Shown: positions 37,545 to 50,088, counted from the stretch's first letter. The stretch is 64,000 bases of DNA from Craspedostauros australis (GCA_026770025.1 JAMXDE010000004.1:2708501-2772500), one strand, 5' to 3'. Made by a program: numbers and translations. Notes: generated by a model from the sequence alone, not told the origin.

Positions 37545-38968
37545 ATGGCATCACCCACCAAAGCACGAAAAAAACATGTGCATCTCAATGATGAGATGCG
37601 CAACAACATTATGTTTGAGCTTCACCTTCATCAAACTGCTGGTGCTCCTCGTCTGCCAAGAGGCAAGGGGATTGTGCAACAAATTGCAACAAAGTTCAAA
37701 GTTGACAAGTCCACTGTGTACAACATCAAAAGAGCATCGCAGAAGATTGTCCCAGGCTCTGCTATTCCTGTTGTGGACACCACACAGAACAAGAGAAGCA
37801 ACTGTGGTCGCAAGCGTAAGCACACTGTGGAAGAAATTCAGCAAAAAGTGCGTGCATTGCCAGTTGAAGATGCCCAAACTATTTGCTCTGTGGCAACAGC
37901 AATTGGAATCGACCCATCGGTACTCTTGCGATCCGGAGCTTTGGAATGCAAGAATGTGCGAAACTCGATGCAGATGACCGAGGTACAAGAACAGAATCGC
38001 CTTGACTTCTGCTTGGACCACCTTTGTGATGATGAGAAATACTCAGGCATGGATACCGTGGTCCATGTGGACGAGAAATGGTTCATGACTAACAAAATTG
38101 TCAGGACATTGTGGCAAGCAAAAGGTGACAAACCTCGAAAAGTGTTTGGCGCAACCTCTCCAAACGCATCTCTAAAACTCATGTACCTTGTGGCGGTTGC
38201 CAAACCACAGTACGACGATGAAGGCAACATGGTGTTTGATGGCAAGCTGGGTTGTTGGCCAATTGGGGACGTTGTGCTCGCGAAACGCAATTCCTGCAAC
38301 AGGGACAAAGGCACTCCTGAATGGAAAAAGAAGAACATCACCCGCGAGGTGTACACAGACATGATGTTCACTGAGGTCATTCCTGTCATTCTCCAAAAGT
38401 TCCCCAACGGAAACTCTCCTGTACGCATTCAACAAGATGGAGCAAAACCGCACCTTTTAGTACCTGACTTCGAAAAAAATGGAACAACGAGAAGCGCGAA
38501 TTGATCGCCAAACACGTCAGTGGCGGTCATTGGGACCACCGTGAAATTGAGCTGTACACGCAACCAGCCAAAAGCCCTGATCTGAACGTGCTTGATCTTG
38601 GCCTGTTCAACTCGATGCAGAGCAGGCAACTGAAGACGAACGCATCTGGCCTCACCGACCTCAACAATCGGATGATGCAAATGTTCGCCGAGTATCCACC
38701 TGAAAATCTCTGCAAAGTGTTCCTCACGTTGCAAAAAGTGATGGACGAGATCATCGTGCACAAAGGGAGCAATGACTACAACCTGCCTCACCTGCGAAAA
38801 AACAAGCTCATGAATGATGGACCACTGCCACACCGTGTGGAGGCGTCACCACAAGCAAAGAGAGCGAAAAAGGAAAGGGACGAAAAACGAGCACAAGCAG
38901 CAGCAGTGGAGGCAGCACAAGCAGCAGCAGAAGTAGCATCACAAGCATCACAAATTGCAGAGGTGTAA
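37545..38968 (+). pseudogene. Tc1/mariner-family transposase, frameshifted
   Basis: The N-terminus from ATG 37545 has a helix-turn-helix-like segment (IVQQIATKFKVDKSTVYNIKRA) as in mariner-type transposases of oomycetes and diatoms. Catalytic Asp residues are seen at 38070 (VHVDEKWF), 38436 (QQDGAKPH) and 38594 (SPDLNVLDLG). The third lies after a frame change, so the element is of the DDD type. The frame breaks in an A7 run at about 38,473-38,485; one base more (or two fewer) would restore the match. The 3' part then runs to TAA 38966-38968 and ends in a Lys/Ala-rich tail. The family cuts and pastes DNA at TA sites. Terminal inverted repeats next to the gene were not identified. Confidence 0.8.
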
Positions 38969-41409
38969 AAGAAAGAAATAGTGACACAGTAAAAGCAAAC
39001 ACTGTAGGGATGCTTGTTGTTGTTGTTGTTGCTGTTGTTGAAGCTGCTGTGTTCACAAGTACTGTTGTGTGGAATGAAGAGTGATGTGCAAAGCATCTGA
39101 CCTGCACAGAATGCAAAACAGTGTCACGATAGCACTAGTTGTGGAGTTTTGTGGGTGGTGAGTCGTGATAAATAGACTAATCTAGAGCACAACCAAAACC
39201 ATCCAGACGACTGCTCATCATGCTATATCTCATCAACACGTGGTTTAATATTAAAAAAAATAGTGAATTCGGACGCCTGTCTATCGGTTATTCTGAATAT
39301 CGAAGTTGCATTTCTATGAACTTTATTTTTAGCATCGCTTTGGCTTGCTGACTGTCATGTGGTGGATGCCAAAAATTCTTGATTGTGCCCTGCTGCCGTT
39401 CGTTCAGCACCCACTATCATCATCATCATCATCATGGCATTTGCGCACCACATTGGCTCCATATACTCCCCACATATCCGCTCCATGAAGGACAGAACGA
39501 TTTGGGAGCTCTGTCTGCCCCAAAGCCTCCCTGCACTGAAACACAGAAATTTCGACATTTTGGGGGCCGCGCGGATGCTGTTCATATTTGGATCCGTATC
39601 TCGTCGATACGACCTTGCAGCCCCTCCACACGCCCCTCATGCATTCCCATATTCCTTGGCGACATGTTGATGCATTCATAGTGGGTGGGGCGTTCATACC
39701 TTGGAAGGTACACCTCCATGTGATGACGCCGTCGTCGAGTTTTTGCGACACCCAAAAAACCCTCGTGTGCCTCCCAGAATGCAGCCTTTTCCAGCCAATA
39801 TCCGCGCAGGATACTTCGCCCTGGCCATCTTGAGTTGATTCTGGACACATCTTGAATGGGTGGATTGGCGATTTGGGAGACTTGTGCATGGCACCCATCA
39901 CTGCCAAAGCCACATGATGTGTGCGCCACCACCCACCAAAAGACTGTTGCCCTCCACTTGATCCTTGCCCTCCGCACCTTCCAGGCCACCGTCGAGCCTC
40001 ATATTTCGTGGGCACCTCCATTGTTTCCTCCTGGATGCATCTTGCCCATCAATATCCGTTGTGATGCCCTGTGCATTCCATGCAAAGATCATATCCAACC
40101 AGCGGATTTTCCTCCGAATCGTGTCATTTGCACGTGGGCGCGCCACGGTCTCAAATCGACCACTCTGGCATCCTCCTCTCGCTCATTCACCAAGCTTCCC
40201 ATGGTGGTTCTGCCTATGCGCTCATATCTTGCACTGGATCGTTGGTTGTTGCAGTGCCGTTGATGCCGTTTGATGGCGCTTGTGAAGTTTCGTTGTGCTT
40301 CTCCATTGTTGTGTTGTTGTGTCGAGTTTGGTGTTAGCAAACCAGTGGCAACAAGGGGCCAAAACTCTGCAACTAGTGTTATCGCGACACCGTTTCACAT
40401 TCCGCGCAGGTCGGATGTGCGCTGGGGCAGGCATCAGCGGTGGTGTTCGAGTCGGGAGGGTTGGGGAAGACTTGCGAGAGGGAGCGCAAGTCGAGGGAGT
40501 TGGGAGGACTCAGACCCGCGAAACAGTGCGCGATGGCACACCAAAATTAACCTTCCAACGACCCGAACAAGTGAAAGCACATGAACCAACTCCTGCGAAG
40601 TCATCCAATGACAGAAACGTGGAGACATGGTGCTGAACAAACAGTCTAAATGTGGAGCTCCTGTCCTCCATTAATCTGGTATTGTTAACATGGTATCTAC
40701 ACACTTTAGTACATCAACTGTTGACGATACTACGATGGGTACCGAAGGTCGAAAAGGTAGCGTCAGTCCAGCGTGGGAGGCGACTGGGGAGTATATCTAC
40801 CGCAGCTCCCAAAGTTTGCCACTACGACACGGCGTCGAACCGATGATAAAATAGATAAGTGGAAATCATTTCACAACGGAGTAATAGAATATTAGAATAG
40901 TTGCCAACCCCTCCAACAATCCATCCATCCATCTACCTATCCAAGCAGTACATTTTCATCCTCTACGACCTATTATATATTTTTACAGAATAGCTTTATT
41001 ACTTTTATTGTCGTGGGTTGCCAGTTGCCAATCTCGGCTCAAAGATCTGCCTTCACTGATCAGCATCCCACAGAGTTGTCAATAGGGACTTCCGAATTCT
41101 TACGATGAATCGCCCAAAAACAACAGCACTTGCAGCCTTCCGGCGAAGAATCAGAAATGGGGCACAGACAACTGTCGACAGCACTGCATTAGCGGTGCGA
41201 CATTGGTGGACTACCCGAACGGTGTGTCGTTCACTCTGCTTGGATTTTGTTGGGGGCGGTTCCTGTGTGGTCTTTGATATCGCCTGAGAGTCATCTGTCT
41301 TCTTGTGTTGTTAGCAGATCGCCAGAATGAGCAGCTCGTGCAATGAGCGAACGGATATTCTGCGTGCGAACCCTACATTCATTTAGACTTCGCCACACGG
41401 TGATGCGCC
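38969..41409. other. Region downstream of the mariner element
   Basis: AT-rich parts at about 39,130-39,350 and 40,880-41,000. Minus-strand frames at about 39,404-40,340 (up to 205 codons, in several phases) look like a decayed coding unit but match nothing I know. It holds the right arm of the 29-bp inverted repeat. Confidence 0.35.
40853..40881 (-). repeat. 29-bp inverted repeat, right arm
   Basis: Exact reverse complement of 34,522-34,550. The two arms enclose 6.36 kb with the minisatellite and the mariner transposase. Confidence 0.85.
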
Positions 41410-42157
41410 ATGGCTCAAACGGCTGCTCCACGAACACAAAGATGCGCATACGCAACGAACCAAACACACGCGCCATGTCAACGGAGACTTCGCTGTTGCC
41501 TGCTCCACGTGCATTGTAGGCATTGCACTATATATACTACAGACTCGACTGGTGTTGCAAATCCATTTGACACAGCCAAGCGCGAGCACTGCATTGTAGA
41601 GATGGCACAGGGGAGTTGGTTTGGCAAACGCAGTGACCACTACTGTGAAAATTGTATAATACCACAGATCGTCCCATTCCTCCCAGATGTGCGGCACGCC
41701 GATGTGAACGTTCCTGCGACTTTGCTGAGGGCATTGTCTTCGTCCGCAGACCCTCTGGTGGGAGTCGCGAAAGGAGAACCAGCATCACTCCCAACATGCT
41801 CACGAAAACAGGGAATGTTCGGATTTGATGGTGTCAATGGATGCCGAATATTCTTCCCATGCATCACATGGTGCCACAGAGCAGTTTGTTGCCAAGCATC
41901 CTCCTTCGCGAACATCGTCCAGACGCGAACAACAAATGCAGTTCGCTCTGCCAGGGTCAACATCCAGAAAGTGAATGGAGGCGTTGTGCGCCGCTGTATC
42001 CGGACAGTGCCACACGGCGAGTCTCGGTCCGGAGCGGTGTATGCGCTGTGCAAACACCCTTTCGTTGACAAACTTGGAGGTCGCATCCGCCAACCACGCC
42101 GCGCAGTGCGAAAGCATCCAGCATTCATTTCTGGCGGCCAATTCGGTGTCAAATCGG
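41410..42157 (+). CDS. Possible hypothetical protein exon
   Basis: An ATG-started frame of about 250 codons, longer than expected by chance at this base composition. It ends at a strong splice-donor-like site (AAATCG|GTGAGT at 42158). The product is Cys/Arg-rich with no motif. The next exon, if real, would have to overlap the NMNAT gene on the other strand. A 170-codon frame runs opposite. Unrecognised and doubtful. Confidence 0.2.
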
Positions 42158-42278
42158 TGAGTAAACGAAGATTTACAAGGTTCCAATAACTTCAGTGGGA
42201 AAGAGAGACTCAGCGGAATACATCTGGAGCATAATCTGGAGCTTCTCAGCCTTCCCGACCCTTCGGTTTTCGACAGCA

Positions 42279-43004
42279 TCAGTTGCGTCCCATGAATCCA
42301 TACATGTCGTTCGAGACAATGTAATCCAGAACCTCAGGAGTGACGATTTGCTTGATCTCTTCTACCGAACCCGCTGACCGCACCATCGAGGATGAGATGG
42401 CTTCCAACGTCGGTACTTCCAGGAGAATGATGGGATCGTGCGAATACCCCATCTCCTTGTTCACATCGGCAATGCGATTCCGAATGCGTTCCTTGTCGCT
42501 GAGCGCGCCTTCACCGGCACTTGGCCGCAGAAAGACGACCAACCGCCCTTGCAACAGTCGCAGAACATCTCTCGATCGCTTCCATTTCCATGCCGTCAGA
42601 TCCATGAAGGTATCGGCTCCCAAGCAGAAAGTGAACTCGTCGTGCGGTGATTCCGATTGCAGCATTTCCAGCAGATCGGCCGTGCCCACTCTCAGGGCTT
42701 GCAGATCCGTCGCGTGTTGTGCCTGATGCTGCCACGATCGTTGTTCGGCTCGCGAGACCACGGCGTTCGGAATATTCTGGAAGGCCAGCTGGCACATCTC
42801 GACACGCTGATCGTAGGAGATGAGCTGATTTCGTTTCGCTGAGAAGGTGTGCTGGTACACGGGGAGGACGCGGATCTCATCGAACAACCGCAGGCCGGAT
42901 AGGGCCTGGACGATGCCGACATGCCCTCCCGTTCCCGTTGGCGGATTGGCGGACGTGCCGAATAGACACACCCTTCTGTGGCAGGATGAAGCGGCGTTCG
43001 TCAT
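42279..43004 (-). CDS. Nicotinamide/nicotinate mononucleotide adenylyltransferase-like protein
   Basis: 241 residues from ATG 43004, near the usual length. Residues 15-30 (FGTSANPPTGTGGHVG) form the nucleotide-binding loop of the cytidylyltransferase-like fold (G-x-F/S-x-P-x...GH). FCLGADTFMDLTAWKW is the conserved middle segment, and ISSSMVR near the C-terminus corresponds to the ISSTxVR ATP-binding motif. The family joins NMN or NaMN with ATP to make NAD or its deamido form. No targeting sequence is visible. The loop has an insert compared with bacterial NadD (GGTFDPVHxGH), so a related adenylyltransferase cannot be excluded. Confidence 0.75.
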   Translation of the reverse strand: MTNAASSCHRRVCLFGTSANPPTGTGGHVGIVQALSGLRLFDEIRVLPVYQHTFSAKRNQLISYDQRVEMCQLAFQNIPNAVVSRAEQRSWQHQAQHATDLQALRVGTADLLEMLQSESPHDEFTFCLGADTFMDLTAWKWKRSRDVLRLLQGRLVVFLRPSAGEGALSDKERIRNRIADVNKEMGYSHDPIILLEVPTLEAISSSMVRSAGSVEEIKQIVTPEVLDYIVSNDMYGFMGRN

Positions 43005-43684
43005 CTTGTTGGCCGCAAACGGCGGAGTTCTGAATTGATGCTTGCGTCGATGTCGGAAGCAAGGGCGGTAGTGATGACCTTCTTCTGGTCGAATACTGGT
43101 CCGAGTAGTGTGGTACAGTGCTGTGCTGTGCTGTGCTGTGCTGTATGATGCGATGTGTGGTGTTGCGAAGTGTGGAATGTGTTGAGGGTGTGCTGTGGTC
43201 CTTTCACGCCCGCTCGAACTTCGCTGTTTGCGTCATCCGGCGGCACGTTTGGTCATGCGTGATGTTGTGGTGCGTGTGAATGGCGGAAGGCGATTTTTGC
43301 CGCCATCGTGGAAACAACGTTCTGTCATTGCTTGACTCATTCGATTGATTCACGTCGTCTTTGGTGGGAGAACACGTCCACGGTGTTTGGACAACACCAA
43401 CACCAACAGCAGGAATGCATGCACGAACATGCGAACCTGACTATTCGTTCCCACCCATGCGATGCACACATGGGGTGGCTTCAAAGGCTGGCTCTCGATC
43501 TGGATCTGGGCCAAGACGGTAAATTGAAGTAATGAAACAATCTAATGAACCTGTTAAGAGTAAACAATCTGATTCGGAATCAAAGAAGAGAGAGAGAGAG
43601 AGCAAATAGAATTTGCCCTTTCCTCAATCGCTATCATCGTCATCGTCCCTTGGGCATCTGCATCGCGTTCGCACTGCGGCGAGC
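43005..43684. other. Intergenic region with a GTGCT microsatellite
   Basis: A (GTGCT)n run lies at about 43,110-43,143, inside the likely 5' leader of the NMNAT-like gene, and a (GA)n run at about 43,590-43,605. No gene is seen. Confidence 0.6.
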
Positions 43685-44652
43685 TTAGTACGATGGGACG
43701 CCAGAGCTTGTGGTTCCTGGGCTTCCGATGGTCTTCTTGTAGACGATGAACCCAATGCCTCCAACGACGCTCACAACGATGGCAGCGATGAACAAGCCGC
43801 TGATGGTGCCGACCTTGCTCTTGCTCTTGCTCTTGCCTGAGCTTGGCGCCCGCTCTTCGACGACCAGCAGTTCTCCATCTGGGGCATCTCCCTCTTCGTA
43901 CTGGCAGTGAAGACCTGTGTTGAGAAAGGATGGGATAGAGTGGTACGATTACGATTACGATTACGATCGACGGAGCGTTGTGGAAGATGGCGAATGTCAA
44001 ACGTCAAACGGAAAAGGAAAGAAGAGCGAGAGAGCGTGTGTGTGTGAGCCATGGAGCACCAGACAATGACGATACGACGAGAGCAACAGCCGATTGGTAA
44101 GGTCAAACCAATGCTGTGATTTATCCGAGAAGACAATACACAGCACGTCTCAAAGAAGAAACAGGTACCGTCGCAAACAATAGACGTACCTTCGTATCCA
44201 TCAGGACAATCGCATCCGACGTGCAAGTCACCGTCATCGACGAGTCCGCGGCATGTTCCGCCGTTGATGCAGAATGCGAAGGTGCTGGTCTCGATGTCTC
44301 TCTCGCAGCTCTCGATCTTTGGTTCGTAGCATCTGTCGATGGTGAAATCTATGTTGCCGAATTCGTCGGTGCAGTCGCAAGACCAATCTCTGTCTTCCAT
44401 GTCGAGATCCTGCTGATTGTACGAGACGCACTTGGCCTTTTCGAAGCACGTCATCCTGGCGCCTGGGCAGACCAGCACAGGGAAGCTGCAATCGGCGCCG
44501 GCGTAGCCGTTGTCGCAGACGCACATGTCGTCGACGCATCCTCCGTCCTCTCCGCAGTTGTCAGGGCATGAGGCCTCGACGAGTGACTGCGAGGCCATCA
44601 GGATGGCGGCAGCCGCCGTCATCAGGAACATTCTGCTGGTTGAGATCATCAT
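43685..44652 (-). CDS. EGF-like type I membrane protein
   Basis: Two exons, complement of 44190-44652 and 43685-43914, joined in phase 1 across a 275-bp GT-AG intron, give 230 residues. Order: signal peptide (about residues 1-28, ending VEASC), a first EGF-like unit (CPDNCGEDGGCVDDMCVCDNGYAGADC), a Cys-rich spacer, and a second EGF-like unit (CINGGTC...CDCPDGYEG) completed in exon 2 by LHCQYE. A Lys/Ser stalk, one membrane helix (GTISGLFIAAIVVSVVGGIG) and a short tail ending SGVPSY follow. The intron splits the last EGF unit just before its final Cys, which supports the splice choice. Likely a cell-surface or endomembrane adhesion or receptor-like protein; no partner is indicated. Confidence 0.8.
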
Positions 44653-45598
44653 CTTTCGGTGTGTTATTGGTATTGGTATGAGAGTGAGTGAAGTACTGCT
44701 GACGTTCGAGAAGGCAATGTTGCAATCGTCTGTGATTTATGATGAATGATGGGGATCTTTGTGGTTGTGGTTCCATTTCTGCTCTTCTGTAAGAACTCTC
44801 ATGGTTGGAGTTGTTGGGTGCTTGGGCGGTGCTGTTTCGGCTTTCTCGGCCATTTGCGGTTGGAGGAATCCGTTGTCGTTGGATGCAGAATTTCTGCCAA
44901 TCTTGCAAGTATGGGCCTGCGCGCACCGCCAGAAGAATCTCCCACAGTTTCCAATGAGAACACGACAGGCGCGCATTTGCTAACACAATGGCCAATCGTA
45001 CAAAAGCGAGGGAAGCTCAATAATCGTTTAGGCGTTATTTTTGAATGATATTCTTGTCCAAGTGCGCGCTGAGATTCGCGTCTTGATTCCGTGATGATTC
45101 GTTTTGGGGTGTCGTTGGTGGCCATCGGAACGGAAGAAGAGCATGTGAGATCTCTGTGGGTGGGAGCGGTTTGGCAGTCCTCCAAGACTCGCAATCACGC
45201 GAGCTACTATCCACGCTTGCGCTTCCATGGTGGTGTGATGGTAGCATGGTCCCAATGATATGCACAGCATAATAGTAATAGTAGTAGCAGTGCTCATTTT
45301 ATGACAGCAGTGCATATCTTATATTATCGTAGGTAAAATAGACAGCTTAATACTACGACAATCGAGCAGAAGTATGTCCTGTTCACTGCATGTCGATGTC
45401 CTCTTTCGATGCGGAAGGCCCCGTCGTTTTAGTATGTCCACCGCCGCGTCCGAGTAGTTCGATCTTCGAATGTTCCATCAGTACTAATGTCTTGCATAGC
45501 ACAGCCCTCGCAAGAAGTGCTATGCTGGATTGCTCTTTGCATACACACATTATACATACGACCTATTAGAGGGGTATGGTACAATCTAATATACGGCA
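44653..45598. other. Intergenic region, 0.95 kb
   Basis: Between two minus-strand genes; it holds the 3' end of the M16 gene and the promoter of the EGF gene. No further feature is recognised. Confidence 0.5.
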
Positions 45599-48500
45599 TC
45601 ACCTGGCGATCCGCCCGCAGGCATCGGAAACAAAATTGGTGCCAGGAACGGAGCACAGCGAGGCGAACCTGGGCACCCACATGGCATTGTACACCACATC
45701 TTTGACTGCGGGCGTTGGCGGGGTGGGGCTGATGTTGGAACCGGTCACAACGCGTAGAATTGTTTTCAGGTCCGCGAGCAACGCGATGGTCTCCTTCGGC
45801 AGCAAATCGCCTTGGGAGACGCACGTCCCGCCGGCGCAAGATCGAAAGAACGCCGTTGCCTCGCGTCCAGCGTCCATCGGGGTGGCGTCCCTAAGTATGC
45901 TCACGATCTGTCGCTTGCGGTTGCCCGGGATGCCCGGTTCTCGGTTGACGCGTCGGATGGCGGCATCCACAACCCCCGGTGGAAACTGCGCTTGCTTCTC
46001 AGACATCCTGCGTGGATGATCGACCAAGCGACGTGCCAGGCGTCTGGCGTAGGATGCGATGTTCTGGCTGATCCCCAAGAATGCAATTCGCATGCCGTAC
46101 CGATTGAAGCTGATCTCAAATCCCAGCGCACCAGGCACGCCCAGCTCGGCAAGATCTGATACGGCGGATTCAAACGACAGTTTCCACAGCTCGGCGCAGG
46201 CCGCCATTTCGGGCGTAGCTTCGGCCGGCCGTGTCGACAGCATCTGCAGGATGAAGACGCTCCTGCACGATGGTTCGGGCGCTGCTGGGGGTAGGCGCAG
46301 GCGTGGTCCCTTGGTTTCGAATCCAATCACCTTCAACACCGACCAGCTATCCCGTACGAGCGCCAATTTCGACGGATCGTCCACCATCTCATTCATGAGC
46401 GCGGCACGACCACCGTCGTCGGATGATCGCTCATTAGAAGACTCAGCCAACAGCCTTCGAGACGTGATGTCGTCAAACGATGGTTGCTGTAGATCTTGCG
46501 GTAGATCTAGTTGCAGTTTTGGAACCATCTTTGATGCGTTTCGGTGCGTTGCCTGCTGCTGCTGTTGCTGCCGCAGCAACGCTTCCTCCTCCAGCGCAAC
46601 ACCAAGTGGGTTGCGGGCCAACCGAATGCTTGGAGGAACGAGGGGGTCGATTTGGGGGGCTGAAAGCTCATCCTCCACGAACTGTTTGATGAGCCAATCG
46701 CCAGGTTTCGCCGGAAGACGGAATGCGTCGTCGTAGTAGTACCGTGCACCAGTCAATCCATCCACGTCCCAGCTCGCCGGTGACATGCGCGGCAAAGAAT
46801 CATCAAACAGAGTGTTCCTGGCGGCTAGGATAGACTTCTTGGAAGCGGTGGTGAAGATGACGGCGTTGGAGACGTCGCTCATGACCATCAGCGTCTGCGC
46901 CAACGATCGTTGCAGCCGCACGAGATCCCAAAGATCCGTCGACGATGGAAAGCGATGCCATCCTGCCGTGCCCACGCCCTTCGGTCCGTCCACGCCATAC
47001 GTTTGCGCATCGAAGGCAAGCTCGATGGCATCGGGAGGTCGTGGGCTGAGTCGATACCCGTATAGCTCGGCCACAGCTGCGTACTGTGCGATCAGCGCAC
47101 GCTTCAGCACGAAGGGAGCACCGGTACCGTCACTGTCTCTCAACACATTGATGGCGTCATAGACGGCCGCGATGACGGCCGCGCGACTGACGAAGCCCTC
47201 CGTGGTGACATGCAGTTCCATTTTGAGGACCTGGAATCCGCTGACTTCCACCGGAAAGGAGAACCGCGGGATGGACTGCGATCCGTCTGGTATCCACCCT
47301 TGGCTCTTCAAGAGCAGGTACAGCGAGCCTGGACCTTTGCGACCGAAGATCTGAGAAAGGCAGAATGCGACTTGAGCAGGCGATACGACGTTGTGCGGCG
47401 TGGACTTGGTCCTGGAGTAGTCAAGTTCCAACGGCCAATGGAAGATGATGCGTTCCACATTCTCATCCAGCCGAACTGGACTTTTGGGACGATACAGGCA
47501 GATCGGAGTGTTGATTTTGTTTGGGAGGAAGGCTGGCGGGTATGTACGCCGCAGTCCTTGCGGTTGCAACGGTCGCGTAAATGACAGCTGCTGCCTGAGC
47601 ATGATGTCGTTGTCAGCATCCGCCAATTGGGACGCCGCCGCCGTTGGCTGCAGGGACAGCGTGTTGGCGAACGGCATCACCCAAGATTTCAGCACATCAA
47701 CATCCATCGGCGCGACCACAACGAGGACCGCATTCTGCGGCAAGTACTGATTGCGAAAGAAGTCGATCAACGCAGCCGATACATCCACATTTTGTCTGTT
47801 GGGCAAAAACTCGAGAGATTCCAACGTCCCTGCCGATATGCGGGAGAAGGGGTGGTTGGGATTCATGAGAGATTTGAACAGGTAGAGCTCCTGGTTGCCG
47901 CTGGAGCGAAAGTTCAATTCCGAATTGACTCGCCGCACTTCGCGCCTTAGAACATCGCGGTCTTGGCACGTGTTCTGAACTGTGGACTGTCGAAAGAGAC
48001 AAGCGAAGCGTTGCAGGGCGCTGGAGAAGACTTCGGGCGGGCACGTGAAATGAAAGCAGACCTTTTCGTAGGCCGTGAAACCGTTGGAGGCGCCGTCGTA
48101 GTCAATCAACCACTCTTCAAAGTCCTTGAAGGAGGATGCGGGGCGTTTGATGAAGCGAATGCCAGCATCCGTGATAGATGTACCCTCCAGAATGGGACTG
48201 CTGAGGACCATGTGCTCCATGAGATGCGCTATGCCATCCAACGTGTCGTAGAATTGGCCAGCTCCACGGATCGTCAACGCGGCGGATGCCAATGCTCGCT
48301 GTCGCCTATCGTGGACCAGCAGCACCTCCAATCCGTTGGAGAGCTTGATGGATTTGTACTTGCGTGTGGTGGAGAATGGGATGCTGCTGACATCGAGCAA
48401 CGATGCAGCTCGTGTGGCTGCTTCACTGTTGATGGGTGGCGACGACATCGCGGGTTGCGAGTTGGTGCCATCGGAAAGCGACGATGATGGAGAGCCGATC

Positions 48501-48910
48501 ATTGTGCTGACAGCGACTGCCGAGGCCGAATTCCACTTCAGAAAATCACGCCGTGATGCTGCTCTGGTGCTATTGTGAGTTGATCCTCTGGCATTGGTGA
48601 TTCCGTGAATGCCAATATGCTGCATCGGGTCATCTCCATTGTCGCGACTTGCGAAGTGCCTTGTCAGAACAGCGAAGGCCCGGTGACCAACTGATTTGGT
48701 CGTACGGATACTTGTGCTGGGATGCAGCGTGAAAGCATCGGCTGTGCTTGGCATCGTGGTTGCCATTGCCACCAATGCCGTGGCCGTTGCCATCATTGCA
48801 ATCGTCATTGCTGTCCCCATTGCGTACTTCAAAGTCCAGTAGTCGATGTATCGGCAGTTGCACTCATCCCTTCTTCGTTGCGGAACCTTCATCCGTCTGT
48901 TTGTCTCCAT
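45599..48910 (-). CDS. M16 (pitrilysin/insulinase) metallopeptidase with plastid-type leader
   Basis: 1,103 residues from the first ATG. ATG 48820 (residue 31) may be the true start because a hydrophobic signal follows it directly. The zinc site is HLMEH (residues 229-233), with E324 and E331 seven apart as in insulin-degrading enzyme, so the N-terminal half looks active. Further IDE-like segments are SNGFTAYEKVCFHF and NPNHPFSRI. The C-terminal half looks like the inactive partner domain. The leader has three parts: a hydrophobic stretch; ADA|FTLHP at about residue 59, like the ASAFAP site of diatom plastid proteins; and SRRDFLK (119-125) followed by a hydrophobic run, like a twin-arginine signal. 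Likely role: peptide degradation in the plastid, perhaps the thylakoid lumen. Confidence 0.85.
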   Translation of the reverse strand: METNRRMKVPQRRRDECNCRYIDYWTLKYAMGTAMTIAMMATATALVAMATTMPSTADAFTLHPSTSIRTTKSVGHRAFAVLTRHFASRDNGDDPMQHIGIHGITNARGSTHNSTRAASRRDFLKWNSASAVAVSTMIGSPSSSLSDGTNSQPAMSSPPINSEAATRAASLLDVSSIPFSTTRKYKSIKLSNGLEVLLVHDRRQRALASAALTIRGAGQFYDTLDGIAHLMEHMVLSSPILEGTSITDAGIRFIKRPASSFKDFEEWLIDYDGASNGFTAYEKVCFHFTCPPEVFSSALQRFACLFRQSTVQNTCQDRDVLRREVRRVNSELNFRSSGNQELYLFKSLMNPNHPFSRISAGTLESLEFLPNRQNVDVSAALIDFFRNQYLPQNAVLVVVAPMDVDVLKSWVMPFANTLSLQPTAAASQLADADNDIMLRQQLSFTRPLQPQGLRRTYPPAFLPNKINTPICLYRPKSPVRLDENVERIIFHWPLELDYSRTKSTPHNVVSPAQVAFCLSQIFGRKGPGSLYLLLKSQGWIPDGSQSIPRFSFPVEVSGFQVLKMELHVTTEGFVSRAAVIAAVYDAINVLRDSDGTGAPFVLKRALIAQYAAVAELYGYRLSPRPPDAIELAFDAQTYGVDGPKGVGTAGWHRFPSSTDLWDLVRLQRSLAQTLMVMSDVSNAVIFTTASKKSILAARNTLFDDSLPRMSPASWDVDGLTGARYYYDDAFRLPAKPGDWLIKQFVEDELSAPQIDPLVPPSIRLARNPLGVALEEEALLRQQQQQQATHRNASKMVPKLQLDLPQDLQQPSFDDITSRRLLAESSNERSSDDGGRAALMNEMVDDPSKLALVRDSWSVLKVIGFETKGPRLRLPPAAPEPSCRSVFILQMLSTRPAEATPEMAACAELWKLSFESAVSDLAELGVPGALGFEISFNRYGMRIAFLGISQNIASYARRLARRLVDHPRRMSEKQAQFPPGVVDAAIRRVNREPGIPGNRKRQIVSILRDATPMDAGREATAFFRSCAGGTCVSQGDLLPKETIALLADLKTILRVVTGSNISPTPPTPAVKDVVYNAMWVPRFASLCSVPGTNFVSDACGRIAR

Positions 48911-50088
48911 CGGCAGTGAAAGATCGATGAACCACGAGATGATGGCTCAAGGATCTTGAATGTTGTGCAGATCCCCTCTTCTTGGCCTCGACTGCATCCT
49001 CGTCTGTCACTGAGAGAGAATTGGTGCCAGCTCCTTGCACTTTGCCGTATGTACTTGTACGAGATTGGCAGAGCAAAATGGCCGCATGCACTACGAGTAC
49101 GCCAACGCCTTTGCACACTTCTTGCTCACTTTGTTCGTATAATAGCTCGTGATTGTATTATATCTCAAAGGTCCACGCCTGCGGAGTGTGGTGAACTGTG
49201 TGATTGATGATGTAATATATTCTATTAGAATAGATACAAGCAAGTATTTTGTGGAAGCACAAGTGGAACGCGTGTTGGATTGTGCAGCGCTCGTGGATCT
49301 TTCATGATGTCGGCATGAGACACGCGCTCAACCCATTCACGAGTGAGGCCTGTCTATGAGTCCCGTCAAAACTAGGGTGAAGCAAAGAGACAGCCAATCC
49401 GTCCAGCCTCCATCCTGCTCTACGCTGCTACATGTACGAACTACATGGAGTCGTACTCGTACATTCTGCAATAGTTTATGCTAAGCAATACATCAGCATC
49501 TACATAGTGAGAGTGAAGATACTCGCTTTCAATGGCTGTGCAAGTGGCTGTTCTCGGTGGGGCCGTTTGTCCCATCAGAATCGCTGCCTCGTCCAAGGTT
49601 TGCAAGTCTCGGTCGTCGAGAAAGCAACGCCACGGAATGCGCTTCGGGTGAGGACCAGCGTGATGGGCGTCATGAGGCGCATTCTAGGTGACCCGAATGG
49701 TCACCAACAAGGTATGCCTGAACTGAACGGATCTTGTTGGGTACCGTTCGTGCCCAAAGCATCGAATAAAAGCCGGACACTAGCTCAGGTACGCTCGCAG
49801 TCCTCTGGGGTTTTCTGGGTAAATTCCGAATGGGCGCGAACACCATCGACTGTCCGAAATGAATTGACTCCAGTCTCTACTCGGATCGGGCGCACACGCA
49901 GCATGTACCATACTCGTCTATTTGTATACCGACATTGTGTTGAGTATTATAACAATATGCAAATTAGCATTATTACTGCTCATTATTGTGAACTCTCACA
50001 TAGAAGTTGTGTGCCATTTGAACTCTTTAGATCCAATGCCTGCATCGTTGTTCATTCATTGCGTCAGGTAGCCAGGCAGTTGGTCGGT
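48911..50088. other. Intergenic region, 1.2 kb
   Basis: It holds the promoter of the M16 gene and the 3' end of the arrestin-like gene. A 298-codon plus-strand frame (49,432-50,328) has no motif and overlaps the arrestin-like gene on the other strand; not called. Confidence 0.4.
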